Shown: positions 1 through 9,118, counted from the first letter of the stretch. The stretch: 64,000 nucleotides of DNA from Luteipulveratus halotolerans (GCF_001247745.1 NZ_LAIR01000002.1:62001-126000), one strand, 5' to 3'. Numbers and translations are program-made. Notes: generated from the sequence alone by a model not told the origin.

Positions 1-1119
1 GGGCGAGTTGGCGACCGCGAGCACGTCGCCGGTCTTGACGTCGATCGCCACGAGCGCCGACGGCGTGGTGCCGGTCTTGGCCAGCGCCGCCTCGGCTGCG
101 CTCTGCACCTTGGGGTCGAGCGTGGTCTGCAGGCTCTGACCGTTCTTGGGCTGCTGGCCGAACAGAATCGTGGTGGGGCGGCCCTTGATCGACACGCTCA
201 GCCCGCCGGTGGGGGCGAGGGTCTTGTCGTAGGCGGCCTGCAGACCCGACACACCGGCGTACGAGCCCGCGCGGTAGCGCTGCGGGTCCTGCTTGACCAT
301 CTCGGCCGTGACCGGGCCGACGCTGCCGAGCAGCGGCTGCCCGAACGTGCGGGTCTGCGCGAGCGGCTGCTGGCGCTCGTGCACGAGGACGCCGGTGAGG
401 CCCTCGAGCGTGCCTCGCCGGGACGCGTAGTCGGCCTCGCGGTAGGTGATGACCGCGATCGTGGTCTGCGAGCCCGAGCTCTTGGCCTGGTCGAGCTTGC
501 GGGTCAGGCTGCCCGGGTCGGAGCCGACCGTCCGCTCGAGCTGTTGGACGCTGTCGGACGTGGCCTTCACCGGGTCGATGCGGATGTCGTACACCGTCTG
601 GTTGGCCATGATCTTGGCCCCGCCTCGGCCGAGGATCTCACCGCGGGTGGCGCTGCTGCTCTCGTTGACGGCGAAGGCGTCGTTGGCGCCGAGCTTGGGG
701 TGCCACAGCGACCGGTCGCCGACCTTGACGCCCCACCGGTCGCCCGAGGTGGCGAGCTGAACCGGATCGGTCCAGGAGAACTGCTTGCCGTCGGCGAGGG
801 TCCAGCTGACGCTGAGGTCGGCCCTGGCCTGCGAGCCGTCGCGCTCGACCTCGCCGACGGTGACCTTGATCGGCCCCTTGCCGAGCGCGCTCGTGGCGGT
901 CTTGAAGTCCTGCGCGGCACTGCTGGGTGAGGTCCCGACGTACGACGCCTGGTCGAGTGAGCGCTGCTGCCAGGCGGTCGCGAACGACGTCGCGGCAGCG
1001 CGGGCGGCGTCGTCCTTCTCGGAGCTCTGCTGGTGCTGGTCCCAGAGCATGTAGCCGCCGAGGCCGGCGGCCACGAGGACGCCGGCGCCGGTAGCGGTCA
1101 GGACGGTTGATCGAGGCAT
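1..1119 (-). CDS. Penicillin-binding protein, transpeptidase family (partial, C-terminus beyond window)
   Basis: This gene runs off the left edge; about 373 N-terminal codons are visible. A single membrane anchor (about residues 5-27) is followed by an NTF2-like MecA-N type domain (about 30-150, with the pattern ATSFATAWQQ near its start). A penicillin-binding-protein dimerisation region then begins at GEILGRGGAKI. Near the edge the start of a transpeptidase domain is seen (DPKVQSAAEAAL, ALVAIDVKTGDVLAVANS). The catalytic SxxK, SxN and KTG motifs would lie outside the window. It is inferred to cross-link peptidoglycan on the outer face of the membrane. The ATG at 1119 begins MPRSTV, directly before the anchor. 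The LCP gene ends 42 bases upstream on the same strand, which suggests a cell-wall operon. Confidence 0.85.
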   Translation of the reverse strand, partial: MPRSTVLTATGAGVLVAAGLGGYMLWDQHQQSSEKDDAARAAATSFATAWQQRSLDQASYVGTSPSSAAQDFKTATSALGKGPIKVTVGEVERDGSQARADLSVSWTLADGKQFSWTDPVQLATSGDRWGVKVGDRSLWHPKLGANDAFAVNESSSATRGEILGRGGAKIMANQTVYDIRIDPVKATSDSVQQLERTVGSDPGSLTRKLDQAKSSGSQTTIAVITYREADYASRRGTLEGLTGVLVHERQQPLAQTRTFGQPLLGSVGPVTAEMVKQDPQRYRAGSYAGVSGLQAAYDKTLAPTGGLSVSIKGRPTTILFGQQPKNGQSLQTTLDPKVQSAAEAALAKTGTTPSALVAIDVKTGDVLAVANSP

Positions 1120-1161
1120 GGCCACATCCAACCCCACGCCGCTGTCGGATCGCTGAACGAC

Positions 1162-2811
1162 TCAGCAGGAAGCGGCCGTGCTCTCGATCGCCTTCTTGGA
1201 CGAGGGACCGTTGGTGTCGGACGTCGACTCGTCGCTGCTGGTCTCGTCGTCGGAGGAGGTGCTCCCGTCGTCGGACGGTGACGCGGTGCTCTCGTCGGAG
1301 CCGGTCGCGCCGTCGGACGCACCCGGAGTCGCACCGGACGAGGGCGCAGGCGTCGGCGGTTCGGTGATCGCCTGCTGGATCAGGGACCGGATCTTGTCGA
1401 AGTCCGGCTTGCCCGTGTTGATGACGGGGCTGCCGAGGTGGACGCTGCGCATGTGCCCCTTCTTCATCAGGTTGACCAGGTCGGCGAAGGCCGACAGGTC
1501 GTTCTGGGGCACGTCGAGCAGGATGTTCTCCTTGGCGACGGACATGATGTCGGGGAACTTCGCGACCATCTGCACGGGGTTGGTCTGCGACACGAGCGCG
1601 TTGACCATGCACTGCTGGCGCTTCATGCGGCCGTTGTCGCCGTGCGGGTCCTCGGCGCGACTGCGCGAGTACCACAGCGCCTCGCGGCCGTTGAGCTTGT
1701 AGCGACCGGGCTTGACGTAGCCGGTGATGGAACCGGGCTTGATCCGTTGGGTCCGTTCGTCGATCGAGCCCCCGATCGCGATGCCCTTGCCCGTTGGGCC
1801 GTCAGGGACGGTCATGGTGACGCCGCCCATCGCGTCGACCAGCTGCTGGAAGCCCTGCAGGTTGATGACGACGGAGTAGTTGATCGGCAGGCCGGTGACC
1901 TCGCCGATGACCTCGCGGGTGGTGTTCCAGCCCGGGTACTTCTCATCGGACCCGAACAGGTCGGCGTGGTCGGACGCGGCCTGCTGCCAGACGGCGTCCA
2001 TGATGCAGTCGGTGCCGCAGTTGAAGCCGTCGGGCCAGACCTGGTGGAGCGGGTTGTCGGCCGGGATGGGGACGTTCTGCAGGTTGCGCGGGATGCTGAT
2101 GAGGACGGAGTCGCCGGTCCGGGTGTCGATGCTCGCGACCATCATCGAGTCGGTGCGCACGCCCTTGCGGTCGAGGCCGGCGTCCGAGCCGAGCAGCAGG
2201 ATGTTGACCCGCGGCACGTCCTTCCAGGCGTCGGCGCCGCTGCCGGGGTTGACCGCGTTGTCGCCGCGACCGTTGAACCGGTCCTGGAAGATCGAGCCGA
2301 AGGTGTCCTGGGTGATGATGACGTACTGGGTGGCGCGCGCCGCCGGAACGGCGACGACGAGGCACATCGCGAGCGTGAAGAAGCGCTGCAGCCATCGCGC
2401 GCCGGTGCTCCAGCCGCGTCGGGCGGTCTCACGGGCGGTGAGCATGATGCCGAAGACCCACAGGATCCCGCCGACCATGAACAGCCCGAGCAGGGCGATC
2501 AGGCCGTTGCGGGTGAGCAGGCGGGTGGCGGCGGTGATGACGCCGCCGTTGGCGACGAGATAGGCGAGGCCGAGCGCGACGAGCGCGGCGCCGGTGAGGA
2601 GCAGGAAACCGAAGCGGTGGCGCCGGGTGAACACCAGGCCCAGCCCCGGGAAGAGGGTGCTGAGGGCGGTGAGGCGCAGGGCGCGACGGACCTCTTGCGA
2701 ACGACGACCGCGCATGTCCGAGCGCGTCAGCGGCTCGGTGCGCGACTCGCGCCGGCCACGGCCGCGCGGCGGTGGCTGACGGCGAAGCGCCTCGTGGGCA
2801 CTGTTCGTCAT
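1162..2811 (-). CDS. LytR-CpsA-Psr (LCP) family cell wall ligase
   Basis: LCP proteins attach glycopolymers to peptidoglycan from a lipid carrier at the outer membrane face. The product is 549 aa from the chosen start. An Arg-rich cytoplasmic head is followed by several hydrophobic segments in the first half. The LCP domain follows: VNILLLGSDAG, RTDSMMVASI, ISIPRNLQ with its conserved Arg/Asp residues, and YSRSRAEDPHGDNGRMKRQQ near its end. The tail is low-complexity Ser/Asp/Glu/Thr-rich (about 60 residues), probably a disordered extracellular extension. The ATG at 2811 was chosen because GAGGA lies 10 bases upstream; an in-frame ATG at 2925 would add 38 residues but has no clear ribosome site. 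It is co-directional with the downstream penicillin-binding protein. Confidence 0.88.
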   Translation of the reverse strand: MTNSAHEALRRQPPPRGRGRRESRTEPLTRSDMRGRRSQEVRRALRLTALSTLFPGLGLVFTRRHRFGFLLLTGAALVALGLAYLVANGGVITAATRLLTRNGLIALLGLFMVGGILWVFGIMLTARETARRGWSTGARWLQRFFTLAMCLVVAVPAARATQYVIITQDTFGSIFQDRFNGRGDNAVNPGSGADAWKDVPRVNILLLGSDAGLDRKGVRTDSMMVASIDTRTGDSVLISIPRNLQNVPIPADNPLHQVWPDGFNCGTDCIMDAVWQQAASDHADLFGSDEKYPGWNTTREVIGEVTGLPINYSVVINLQGFQQLVDAMGGVTMTVPDGPTGKGIAIGGSIDERTQRIKPGSITGYVKPGRYKLNGREALWYSRSRAEDPHGDNGRMKRQQCMVNALVSQTNPVQMVAKFPDIMSVAKENILLDVPQNDLSAFADLVNLMKKGHMRSVHLGSPVINTGKPDFDKIRSLIQQAITEPPTPAPSSGATPGASDGATGSDESTASPSDDGSTSSDDETSSDESTSDTNGPSSKKAIESTAASC

Positions 2812-3099
2812 CGGCAAGAAATCCTCTACGTCGTCGTCCGCCCGGTCGGGCTTCATCACATCGTGACCTATGCGTGCTGGGTCATCAAACGTCGGGTGGC
2901 GAACGGTCGCTCGCGCGTCGAACATCGTCCCTGATTCACCTGCACGATGGTGCGAACTCAGCGAAATATCAGGAGTCCGAACGCGATTGGGCCGCTCGTC
3001 ACACTGTGAGGACGTCGCGTACGCCGGTCGGGTTGCTAGTGCTTCGCCCTCGGTTTGGTCGGGGCGCTCCGCACAGGTAGCCTTGCCTGCGCTTGATCT

Positions 3100-3193
3100 G
3101 GAGGCGTCGCCTAGTCAGGTCTATGGCGCCCGCCTGCTAAGCGGGTTTGGGGCTACAACCCCATCGAGGGTTCAAATCCCTCCGCCTCCGCCA
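3100..3193 (+). tRNA. tRNA-Ser (anticodon GCT)
   Basis: A class II tRNA fold is visible. The acceptor stem GGAGGCG (3100-3106) pairs with CGCCTCC (3183-3189). The anticodon loop holds GCT (CCTGCTAAGC) and there is a long variable arm. The T arm is GAGGG-TTCAAAT-CCCTC. Discriminator G at 3190 is followed by an encoded CCA at 3191-3193. A strong hairpin follows immediately. Confidence 0.95.
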
Positions 3194-3259
3194 GAGATGA
3201 GAACGGGGCACAGCTGCACCGGCCGAAGGCCGCGCGCGCTGTGCCCCGTTCTCATCTCT
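3193..3259 (+). terminator. Long hairpin terminator behind tRNA-Ser
   Basis: Perfect 22-bp inverted repeat: arms 3193-3214 and 3238-3259. The 23-base loop contains its own CGGCC-GAA-GGCCG hairpin. It starts at the last base of the tRNA CCA end. No T-run follows, as is common for actinobacterial terminators. Confidence 0.75.
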
Positions 3260-3410
3260 GCTGTGTGCACGGGGGATTTGGGAGGAGCGAACGGGCCCGC
3301 GAGGCACGAGCGGTCCCGTTCGCGACGGCTCCCTCCGCCGCCCCGTCAGAGCACGCCCCGTCAGAGCACGCCCCGGTACGAGCGCGCCCGGCCGTCGTAC
3401 GCCGACCGCC

Positions 3411-3974
3411 TCAGGAACGCGCGTCGTCCACAGGCGCCGCCTCGTCGTCGTACCGCTCCCAGTGCGCGGACGAGGGGAGGCTCTCCAGGACGTTCTCGGC
3501 GTGGCCGTGGTCAGGGCTCGCGGGCCGTTCGCCCGGGCGGAACCAGCGGCGCAGCAGCCAGAACCGGACGATCGTGGCGACCGCGTTGCCGCCGAGGAAG
3601 ACGGCCGCCGCGACCCAGGTGCTGGCGTCGGGCGCGATCTGCTGCAGCGCCCAGAGTGCGAGTGCGGTGAGGCCCCAGCTGATCGCGAGCAGGAGCAGGG
3701 ACTGCAGCTGGACGCGGACGGCTCCTTCGCGTCCGCGGACGCCGAACGTGAAGCTGCGGTTGACCGCGGTGTTGGCGATGGTGCTGAGGATCAGCGCGAG
3801 GGCGTTGGCCCACTGGTGGGTGGTCAGGTGGGCGAACGCGACGAACAGCACGAGGCTGAGGAGCGTGCTGCCGACGCCGACGGCGGCGAACTTGACCATC
3901 TCGGCGCCGAGCCGCCCACGCAGCGTCTGGCCCAGTCGTGCCACGGTCGGTCCTCCCTCACCCCGGCCGCTCAT
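3411..3974 (-). CDS. GtrA family membrane protein
   Basis: GtrA-like proteins are small four-helix membrane proteins linked to moving lipid-linked sugars for cell-surface polysaccharides. The product is 187 aa with four hydrophobic segments: FAAVGVGSTLLSLVLFV, ANALALILSTIANTAVN, LLLLAISWGLTALALWAL and VAAAVFLGGNAVATIVRFWL. The family signatures KFAAVGV..T, the NRSFTF turn after helix 2 and the final RFWLLRRWF are present. A hydrophilic tail of about 35 residues follows. Its ATG overlaps the stop of the upstream sensor kinase (ATGA), so it is translationally coupled to the two-component pair. The substrate is not known. Confidence 0.85.
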   Translation of the reverse strand: MSGRGEGGPTVARLGQTLRGRLGAEMVKFAAVGVGSTLLSLVLFVAFAHLTTHQWANALALILSTIANTAVNRSFTFGVRGREGAVRVQLQSLLLLAISWGLTALALWALQQIAPDASTWVAAAVFLGGNAVATIVRFWLLRRWFRPGERPASPDHGHAENVLESLPSSAHWERYDDEAAPVDDARS

Positions 3975-5545
3975 GCCTGCGGCGCCTGTGCGTCCGTCGG
4001 CCCGGTGGCGACCGAGCCCACCGGGAGCGTAGTCGGCCCGGGCAGCTCGAGGACCACCTCGGTCCGCCCGGGGGCGGAACGCAGGTCGACCCGTCCGCCG
4101 TGCGCGCTCATGACGGCTTGCACGATCGACAGCCCGAGGCCGGTGCTGCCCTCGACACGGGTCCGGGCCCGGTCGCCGCGGATGAAGCGCTCGAACACCC
4201 GAGGTTGCAGGTCGGGCGGGATCCCGGGTCCGTTGTCACGGACGACGATGGTCGCGCCGCCCGCCGGTGTGGGGCGTACGACGGTGGTGACCTGGGTGCC
4301 GACGGGGGTGTGCTTGCGGGCGTTGGCGAGCAGGTTGATGAGCACCTGACGCAGCCGGCCCTCGTCGCCGACGACCTCGCACGGCGCGTCCGGCAGGTCC
4401 AGCGCCCACGCGTGATCGGGGCCGGCGGCGTGGGCGTCGCTGACGGACTCGACCGCGAGGCGGGTCAGGTCGACGGGTTCGCGGGCCAGGGGACGGCCGG
4501 CGTCGAGACGTGCGAGCAGCAGCAGGTCCTCGACGAGCGAGGTCATCCGGGCGGCCTCCGACTCGATGCGCCCCAGCGCGTGGCTGACCCCCTGCGGGAC
4601 GGGGTCGGGCTCGCGGCGCGACAGCTCGGCGTACCCCTTGATCGAGGCGAGTGGTGTGCGCAGCTCGTGGCTGGCGTCGGCGACGAACTGGCGTACCTGC
4701 ATCTCCGAGCGGTGGCGCGCCGCCAACGAACGATCGACGTGGTCGAGCAGCCCGTTGAGCGCGGCTCCGACCTGGCCGACCTCGGTGCGCGGTTCGGTGT
4801 CGGCCGGGGCCACACGCTCGCCGGTGCTGGCGGCGCCCGAGGCGAGCGGTGCCTGCGAGACCCGGGTGGCGGTCCGGGCGACGCGGGTCAGCGGGGCGAG
4901 GTTGCGGCGTACGACCCACGCCGTGCCGGCTCCGAGCGTGAGGAGCCCGAGGCCGGAGAGCAGAGCGACGGACAGGGCGGTCCGGCGTACGGTGCCGTCG
5001 ATCGGGTCGAGCGGCAGGCCGATGGTGGTCGTGACCTCGACCCGGCGCGGGGTGCCGCTGTCGTCCGTGACCAGGCCGGGATGGGTGACGGTCATGACGC
5101 GGTAGGTGCCGGCGCCACCCAGCTCGACCGTGGTCGGGCCGCTGCCCGCCTTGACCGTGCTGAGACGAGAGATCTGCGCGGAGGTGAGCTGCGTCGCACT
5201 GCCCGAGGTGCTGATCGTCGCGCTCGGGACGGCCTCGGTCGACGGGTTGCCGGGAGTGCCCGCCTGAATGGTCAGCACGCTTCCGTCAGCGGCTCGGTCC
5301 AGGCGCAGGTCGCCGCCGCCGATCGCCGGACCCTGCGCTCGCGGGCGGGGCCGGGCATCGTCCGACGGTGTGATCGCGGCCGCCGATGCCTTGAGCTGGT
5401 CGTCGACCTGACCGGTCAGGGTGCTCTCCAGCCGTACGACGGTCAGCGCGGCCACGGCCGTCGTCACCAGGAAGAACAGCACCACGATCGACGCCACGAG
5501 CTTGGATCGCAGCGTCCACGAGCCGGGGTGGAGCAGGCGCGTCAT
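3971..5545 (-). CDS. Sensor histidine kinase, PhoR-like (HAMP/HisKA/HATPase)
   Basis: This is the membrane sensor kinase of the pair with the adjacent regulator, 524 aa. TM1 lies at about residues 14-36, an extracytoplasmic sensor at about 37-188 and TM2 at about 189-212. HAMP and HisKA regions follow with the phospho-acceptor His293 (DASHELRTPLASIKGY). The ATP-binding domain has an N box (NLLANARKHTP), G1 (DNGPGIPP), an F box (VFERFIRG) and G2 (STGLGLSIV). All catalytic motifs are intact. The ATG at 5545 overlaps the regulator stop by four bases; an open frame extends upstream but inside the regulator gene. The sensed signal is unknown. By gene order and regulator similarity it resembles mycobacterial PhoR or TrcS. 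Confidence 0.92.
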   Translation of the reverse strand: MTRLLHPGSWTLRSKLVASIVVLFFLVTTAVAALTVVRLESTLTGQVDDQLKASAAAITPSDDARPRPRAQGPAIGGGDLRLDRAADGSVLTIQAGTPGNPSTEAVPSATISTSGSATQLTSAQISRLSTVKAGSGPTTVELGGAGTYRVMTVTHPGLVTDDSGTPRRVEVTTTIGLPLDPIDGTVRRTALSVALLSGLGLLTLGAGTAWVVRRNLAPLTRVARTATRVSQAPLASGAASTGERVAPADTEPRTEVGQVGAALNGLLDHVDRSLAARHRSEMQVRQFVADASHELRTPLASIKGYAELSRREPDPVPQGVSHALGRIESEAARMTSLVEDLLLLARLDAGRPLAREPVDLTRLAVESVSDAHAAGPDHAWALDLPDAPCEVVGDEGRLRQVLINLLANARKHTPVGTQVTTVVRPTPAGGATIVVRDNGPGIPPDLQPRVFERFIRGDRARTRVEGSTGLGLSIVQAVMSAHGGRVDLRSAPGRTEVVLELPGPTTLPVGSVATGPTDAQAPQA

Positions 5546-6267
5546 GGGGCCGGCTTGAGGACGTATCCGGCGCCGCGCATGGTGTGGATCATCGGGTCGC
5601 GCCCGGCGTCGATCTTCTTGCGCAGGTAGGAGATGTAGAGCTCGACGACGTTGGCCTGGCCGCCGAAGTCGTAGTGCCACACGCGGTCGAGGATCTGGGC
5701 CTTCGAGAGAACCCGCTTGGGGTTGCGCATCATGAACCGCAGGAGCTCGAACTCCGTTGCGGTCAAAGAGATCTCGGCTCCGCCGCGGCGTACCTCGTGG
5801 CTGTCCTCGTCGAGCGTGAGGTCGCCCACCGTGAGCACCGAGTCGGCCTCGGGGGCGAGCACGACCGCGCGACGCAGCAGCGCTCGTACGCGTGCCACGA
5901 CCTCCTCCAGGCTGAACGGCTTGGTGACGTAGTCGTCGCCGCCGGCGGTCAGCCCGGCGATGCGGTCCTCGACGGCGTCACGGGCGGTCAGGAACAGCAC
6001 GGGTACGTGAGGGTCGTCGTCGCGCAGGCGCCGCAGCACCTCCATGCCGTCGAAGTCGGGCAGCATCATGTCGAGCACGACCGCGTCCGGCTTGAAGTCC
6101 TTGGCCTCGCGCACGGCGGTCGACCCCGTCCCGGCGGCCCTGATGTCCCAGCCCTCGTAGCGCAACGCCATCGCGAGCAGCTCGGTCAGGTTGGGCTCGT
6201 CGTCGACGACCAGCACCCGGACGGGGCTGCCGTCGGCGCGGGTGAGTGCGGGCGCGTTCGTGGTCAC
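5542..6267 (-). CDS. OmpR/PhoP-family response regulator
   Basis: A 241-aa DNA-binding response regulator. The receiver domain (about 15-130) has the acidic pair VVDDEPN, phospho-acceptor Asp66 (AVVLDMMLP), the switch Thr in FLTARDA and Lys in YVTKPFSLEE. The winged-helix domain (about 145-240) has TATEFELLRF, DRVWHYDFGG and VVELYISYLRKKID, which closely resemble the mycobacterial PhoP C-terminal domain. It is the first gene of a three-gene operon with the sensor kinase and GtrA. Direct repeats of the PhoP-box type lie 20-60 bases upstream (6290-6329), suggesting autoregulation. Regulon members are not known. Confidence 0.92.
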   Translation of the reverse strand: MTTNAPALTRADGSPVRVLVVDDEPNLTELLAMALRYEGWDIRAAGTGSTAVREAKDFKPDAVVLDMMLPDFDGMEVLRRLRDDDPHVPVLFLTARDAVEDRIAGLTAGGDDYVTKPFSLEEVVARVRALLRRAVVLAPEADSVLTVGDLTLDEDSHEVRRGGAEISLTATEFELLRFMMRNPKRVLSKAQILDRVWHYDFGGQANVVELYISYLRKKIDAGRDPMIHTMRGAGYVLKPAP

Positions 6268-6289
6268 GATGGCGAGTCAACCGCGCGGT

Positions 6290-6329
6290 CCTATGTGCAC
6301 GCCAGGGTCGACCTGTGCGATTCCTGTGC
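6290..6329 (-). promoter_or_regulatory. Candidate PhoP-type direct-repeat operator
   Basis: Two identical heptamers CCTGTGC lie at 6312-6318 and 6323-6329, 11 bases apart. A related CCTATGTGC starts at 6290, 22 bases from the first. Read towards the regulator gene this is GCACAGG-N4-GCACAGG, the geometry of OmpR/PhoP-family tandem sites. It sits just upstream of the regulator start. Confidence 0.5.
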
Positions 6330-6435
6330 GCGCGCTTTGCCTCGCTGACCCCGGCCCGCCCGGCACCCCGTCGGTGTCGACCGAACCCGGCTGGGAAGGG
6401 CGGGGCGGCCGGTGCGGAGGGCGGGGCCGGGCCGG

Positions 6436-8163
6436 CTACTTGGTGGCGACCACGTCGCGCAGGCCCTGCCGGGTCTCGGGTGCCTGCTGGCGCGCGGCGT
6501 CGGACGCCTCGTCGGTGTCGAGCTCCTGGGAGGCGAGCTCGGCCTTGACCCGCTCGGCGTATGCCGTGACCTCCCGCTCGACCGCCGCGGCGTCCCAGCC
6601 GAGCACGCCCGCCATGATCTCGGCGGTCTCCTGAGCCGAGTCGACACCGCGGTGCTTGGTCTCGATGGAGATACGCGTACGCCGGGCGAGCACGTCGGCG
6701 AGGTGCAGCGCGCCCTCGTGGGTGACGGCGTACTTCAGCTCGGCCCGCAGGTAGGACTCGGCGCCGCCCACGGGCTCGAGCAGCGAGGCGTCCTCGTCGG
6801 CGAGCGCGAGCACCTCGTGCAGCTGCGAGCCGTAACGGCCGAGCAGGTGGGTGATGCGCCACTCGGGCAGACCGGTCTCGGCGGCCAGCTCGTGCTTGAG
6901 GTTGACCATCGCGGCGTAGCCGTCGGCCCCGACCAGGGGTACGAGCTCGGTCACCGAGTCCTTGACGCCCTCGAGGTCCTTGGCCGCGACGTCGACGGCG
7001 TCGGCGGCCATGACCCGGTACGTCGTGTACTTGCCGCCCGCGATCGAGACCAGGCCCGGAGCCGGACGCGCCACCGCGTGCTCACGTGACAGCTGGCTGG
7101 TGTCCTCGCTCTCGCCGGCGAGCAGGGGCCGTAGACCGGCGTACACCCCGACGATGTCGTCACGGCTGACCGGCGAGGCCAGCACGGTGTTGACGTGCTC
7201 GAGGATGTAGTCGATGTCGGTGGCCGTCGCCGCCGGGTGGGCCAGGTCGTGCGTCCAGTCGGTGTCGGTCGTGCCGATGATCCAGTGCTGCCCCCACGGG
7301 ATGACGAACAGCACGGACTTCTCGGTGCGCAGGATGAGCCCGACCTCGCCGGCGATGCGGTCGCGCGGCACCAGGATGTGCACGCCCTTGCTGGCGCGCA
7401 CCCGGAAGCGCCCGCGACCGCCGGCCATCTTCTGCACGTCGTCGGTCCACACGCCGGTGGCGTTGATGACGACCTTGGCCTTGACCGTCGCGCGCTCGTC
7501 GGTCTCGACATCGCGCACGACGACACCGGTGACGCGGTCGGCCTCCTTGATGACCTCGACGACCTCGGTGGAGGTGCGGACGACGGCGCCGTAGTGGGCG
7601 GCCGTCCGGGCGACGGTCATGGTGTGCCGGGCGTCGTCGGCCTGGGCGTCGTAATAGCGGACCGCACCGACGAGCGCGTCGGACTTCAGACCCGGGAACA
7701 GCTTGAGCGCGCCGCCGCGGGTGAGGTGCTTCTGCCGCGGGACGGACCGGGCTCCGCCCATCTGGTCGTACATCGTGAGGCCGGCGGCGACGTACGGGCG
7801 CTCCCAGCCGCGGTGCGACAACGGGTAGAGGAACGGCACGGGGTGCACGAGGTGGGGCGCGATGCGGGTGAGCATCAGCTCGCGCTCCTTGAGGGCCTCG
7901 GCGACGAGCGCGAAGTTCATCTGCTCGAGGTAGCGCAGCCCGCCGTGGAACAGCTTGGACGAGCGGGACGACGTGCCGCTGGCGAAGTCGCGCGCCTCGA
8001 CCAGGCCCGTACGCAGGCCTCGGGTCGCGGCGTCGAGCGCGGTGCCCGCCCCAGTGACCCCGGCCCCGATGACCAGGACGTCGAACTCGCGCTCGGTGAG
8101 CTCGGCCCAGGCCTGAGCCCGTTCCTGCGGTCCGAGTGTTGCGCTGAACGGCTGCATGACCAT
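6436..8163 (-). CDS. glpD: Glycerol-3-phosphate dehydrogenase (FAD-dependent, aerobic)
   Basis: GlpD oxidises glycerol 3-phosphate to dihydroxyacetone phosphate and passes electrons to the quinone pool at the membrane. The product is 575 aa, the usual size. The FAD-binding Rossmann motif is at about residues 30-50 (VLVIGAGVTGAGTALDAA). The family signatures SSRSSKLFHGGLRYL, SKGVHILVPRD, GTTDTDW and GGKYTTYRVMA are seen, and a C-terminal helical domain ends the protein. The ATG at 8163 has GGGAGGAA eight bases upstream. It is divergent from glpF-glpK, completing the glycerol route. Confidence 0.95.
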   Translation of the reverse strand: MVMQPFSATLGPQERAQAWAELTEREFDVLVIGAGVTGAGTALDAATRGLRTGLVEARDFASGTSSRSSKLFHGGLRYLEQMNFALVAEALKERELMLTRIAPHLVHPVPFLYPLSHRGWERPYVAAGLTMYDQMGGARSVPRQKHLTRGGALKLFPGLKSDALVGAVRYYDAQADDARHTMTVARTAAHYGAVVRTSTEVVEVIKEADRVTGVVVRDVETDERATVKAKVVINATGVWTDDVQKMAGGRGRFRVRASKGVHILVPRDRIAGEVGLILRTEKSVLFVIPWGQHWIIGTTDTDWTHDLAHPAATATDIDYILEHVNTVLASPVSRDDIVGVYAGLRPLLAGESEDTSQLSREHAVARPAPGLVSIAGGKYTTYRVMAADAVDVAAKDLEGVKDSVTELVPLVGADGYAAMVNLKHELAAETGLPEWRITHLLGRYGSQLHEVLALADEDASLLEPVGGAESYLRAELKYAVTHEGALHLADVLARRTRISIETKHRGVDSAQETAEIMAGVLGWDAAAVEREVTAYAERVKAELASQELDTDEASDAARQQAPETRQGLRDVVATK

Positions 8164-8256
8164 GACGTTTCCTCCCGGGCGGCGTGGCTTGGGCCAAACG
8201 TTACGCCTTCGGTCCGACCGTACTCACGCCCGGCCCCTTGGTGCTCCGCGGGTGTG

Positions 8257-8269
8257 ATTTGCAACAAAT
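8257..8269. promoter_or_regulatory. Candidate glycerol-regulon operator between glpD and glpFK
   Basis: The 13-base perfect palindrome ATTTG-CAA-CAAAT lies in the 217-bp divergent intergenic region, 94 bases before glpD and 112 before glpF. It is AT-rich in a GC-rich setting. A GylR/GlpR-type repressor is a plausible binder, but none is encoded nearby. Confidence 0.35.
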
Positions 8270-8380
8270 GATGGACGCGCCGTCGCCCCGACCTGTAGGA
8301 AGTGGAGAACGCTGAGCACGACGGAGTGGGCAGCCGGGCACCCCGCGTACGCCGCTTCGTCATTTCGAGAGGACACGCGC

Positions 8381-9118
8381 GTGAGTCTGGGATCGATCTT
8401 CTTCAGTGAGGTGATCGGGACAGCCGTCCTGATCGTCCTCGGTGTTGGCGTCGTCGCCAACAACGTCTTCCCCAAGAACAACGGCACCGGCGGCGGCTTC
8501 CTGATGGTCAACTTCGGATGGGGCATCGCCGTCCTCGCCGGTGTGTACGCCGCCTACAAGTCGGGCGGTCACCTCAACCCCGCGGTCACGCTGGGCATCG
8601 CCGCCTCCGGCGCGGACGAGTTCGTCCCCGGCGTCGCCGTCGACCTCGGCTCGATCCTCACCTACATCAGCGGTGAGATGGTCGGTGCCTTCATCGGAGC
8701 GGTCGCGGCGTGGGCTGCGTACAAGAAGCAGTTCGACGAGCGGGGCGACGCGCCCAGCCTGGTGTTCTCGACCGGCCCGCAGATCCCCAACGTCGCCTGG
8801 AACCTCGTCACCGAGATCATCGGCACCTTCGTGCTGGTGTTCGGCGCGCTGTCGTTCGGCGCCTGGAACGGCGGCAAGGGCACGATGCTGGAGGCCCTGC
8901 CCGTGGCCCTGCTGGTGGTCGGTATCGGCGCCAGCCTCGGTGGCCCCACCGGCTACGCGATCAACCCGGCGCGTGACCTCGGCCCCCGTATCGCGCACGC
9001 CCTGCTGCCGATCCCGCACAAGGACAGCAGCGACTGGGGCTACGCCTGGATCCCGGTCGTCGGCCCCATCGTCGGCGGCGTGATCGGTGGTCTCGTCTTC
9101 CACTGGTACGCCGGCTAG
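8381..9118 (+). CDS. glpF: Glycerol uptake facilitator (MIP/aquaglyceroporin)
   Basis: A membrane channel for passive glycerol entry, 245 aa. Six hydrophobic helices and the two half-helix pore motifs are visible: NPAVT near residue 67 and NPARD near residue 197. The Asp after the second NPA motif (NPARDLGPR) is the mark of glycerol-conducting members. The start is a GTG at 8381 with GAGAGGA about seven bases upstream. It is followed after 43 bases by glpK, forming a glpFK operon divergent from glpD. Confidence 0.95.
   Translation: MSLGSIFFSEVIGTAVLIVLGVGVVANNVFPKNNGTGGGFLMVNFGWGIAVLAGVYAAYKSGGHLNPAVTLGIAASGADEFVPGVAVDLGSILTYISGEMVGAFIGAVAAWAAYKKQFDERGDAPSLVFSTGPQIPNVAWNLVTEIIGTFVLVFGALSFGAWNGGKGTMLEALPVALLVVGIGASLGGPTGYAINPARDLGPRIAHALLPIPHKDSSDWGYAWIPVVGPIVGGVIGGLVFHWYAG

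Noticed and set aside
3340..3376. Two tandem copies of CAGAGCACGCCCCGT
   Set aside because: Only two short units next to the GtrA stop; too few for a repeat element or array.
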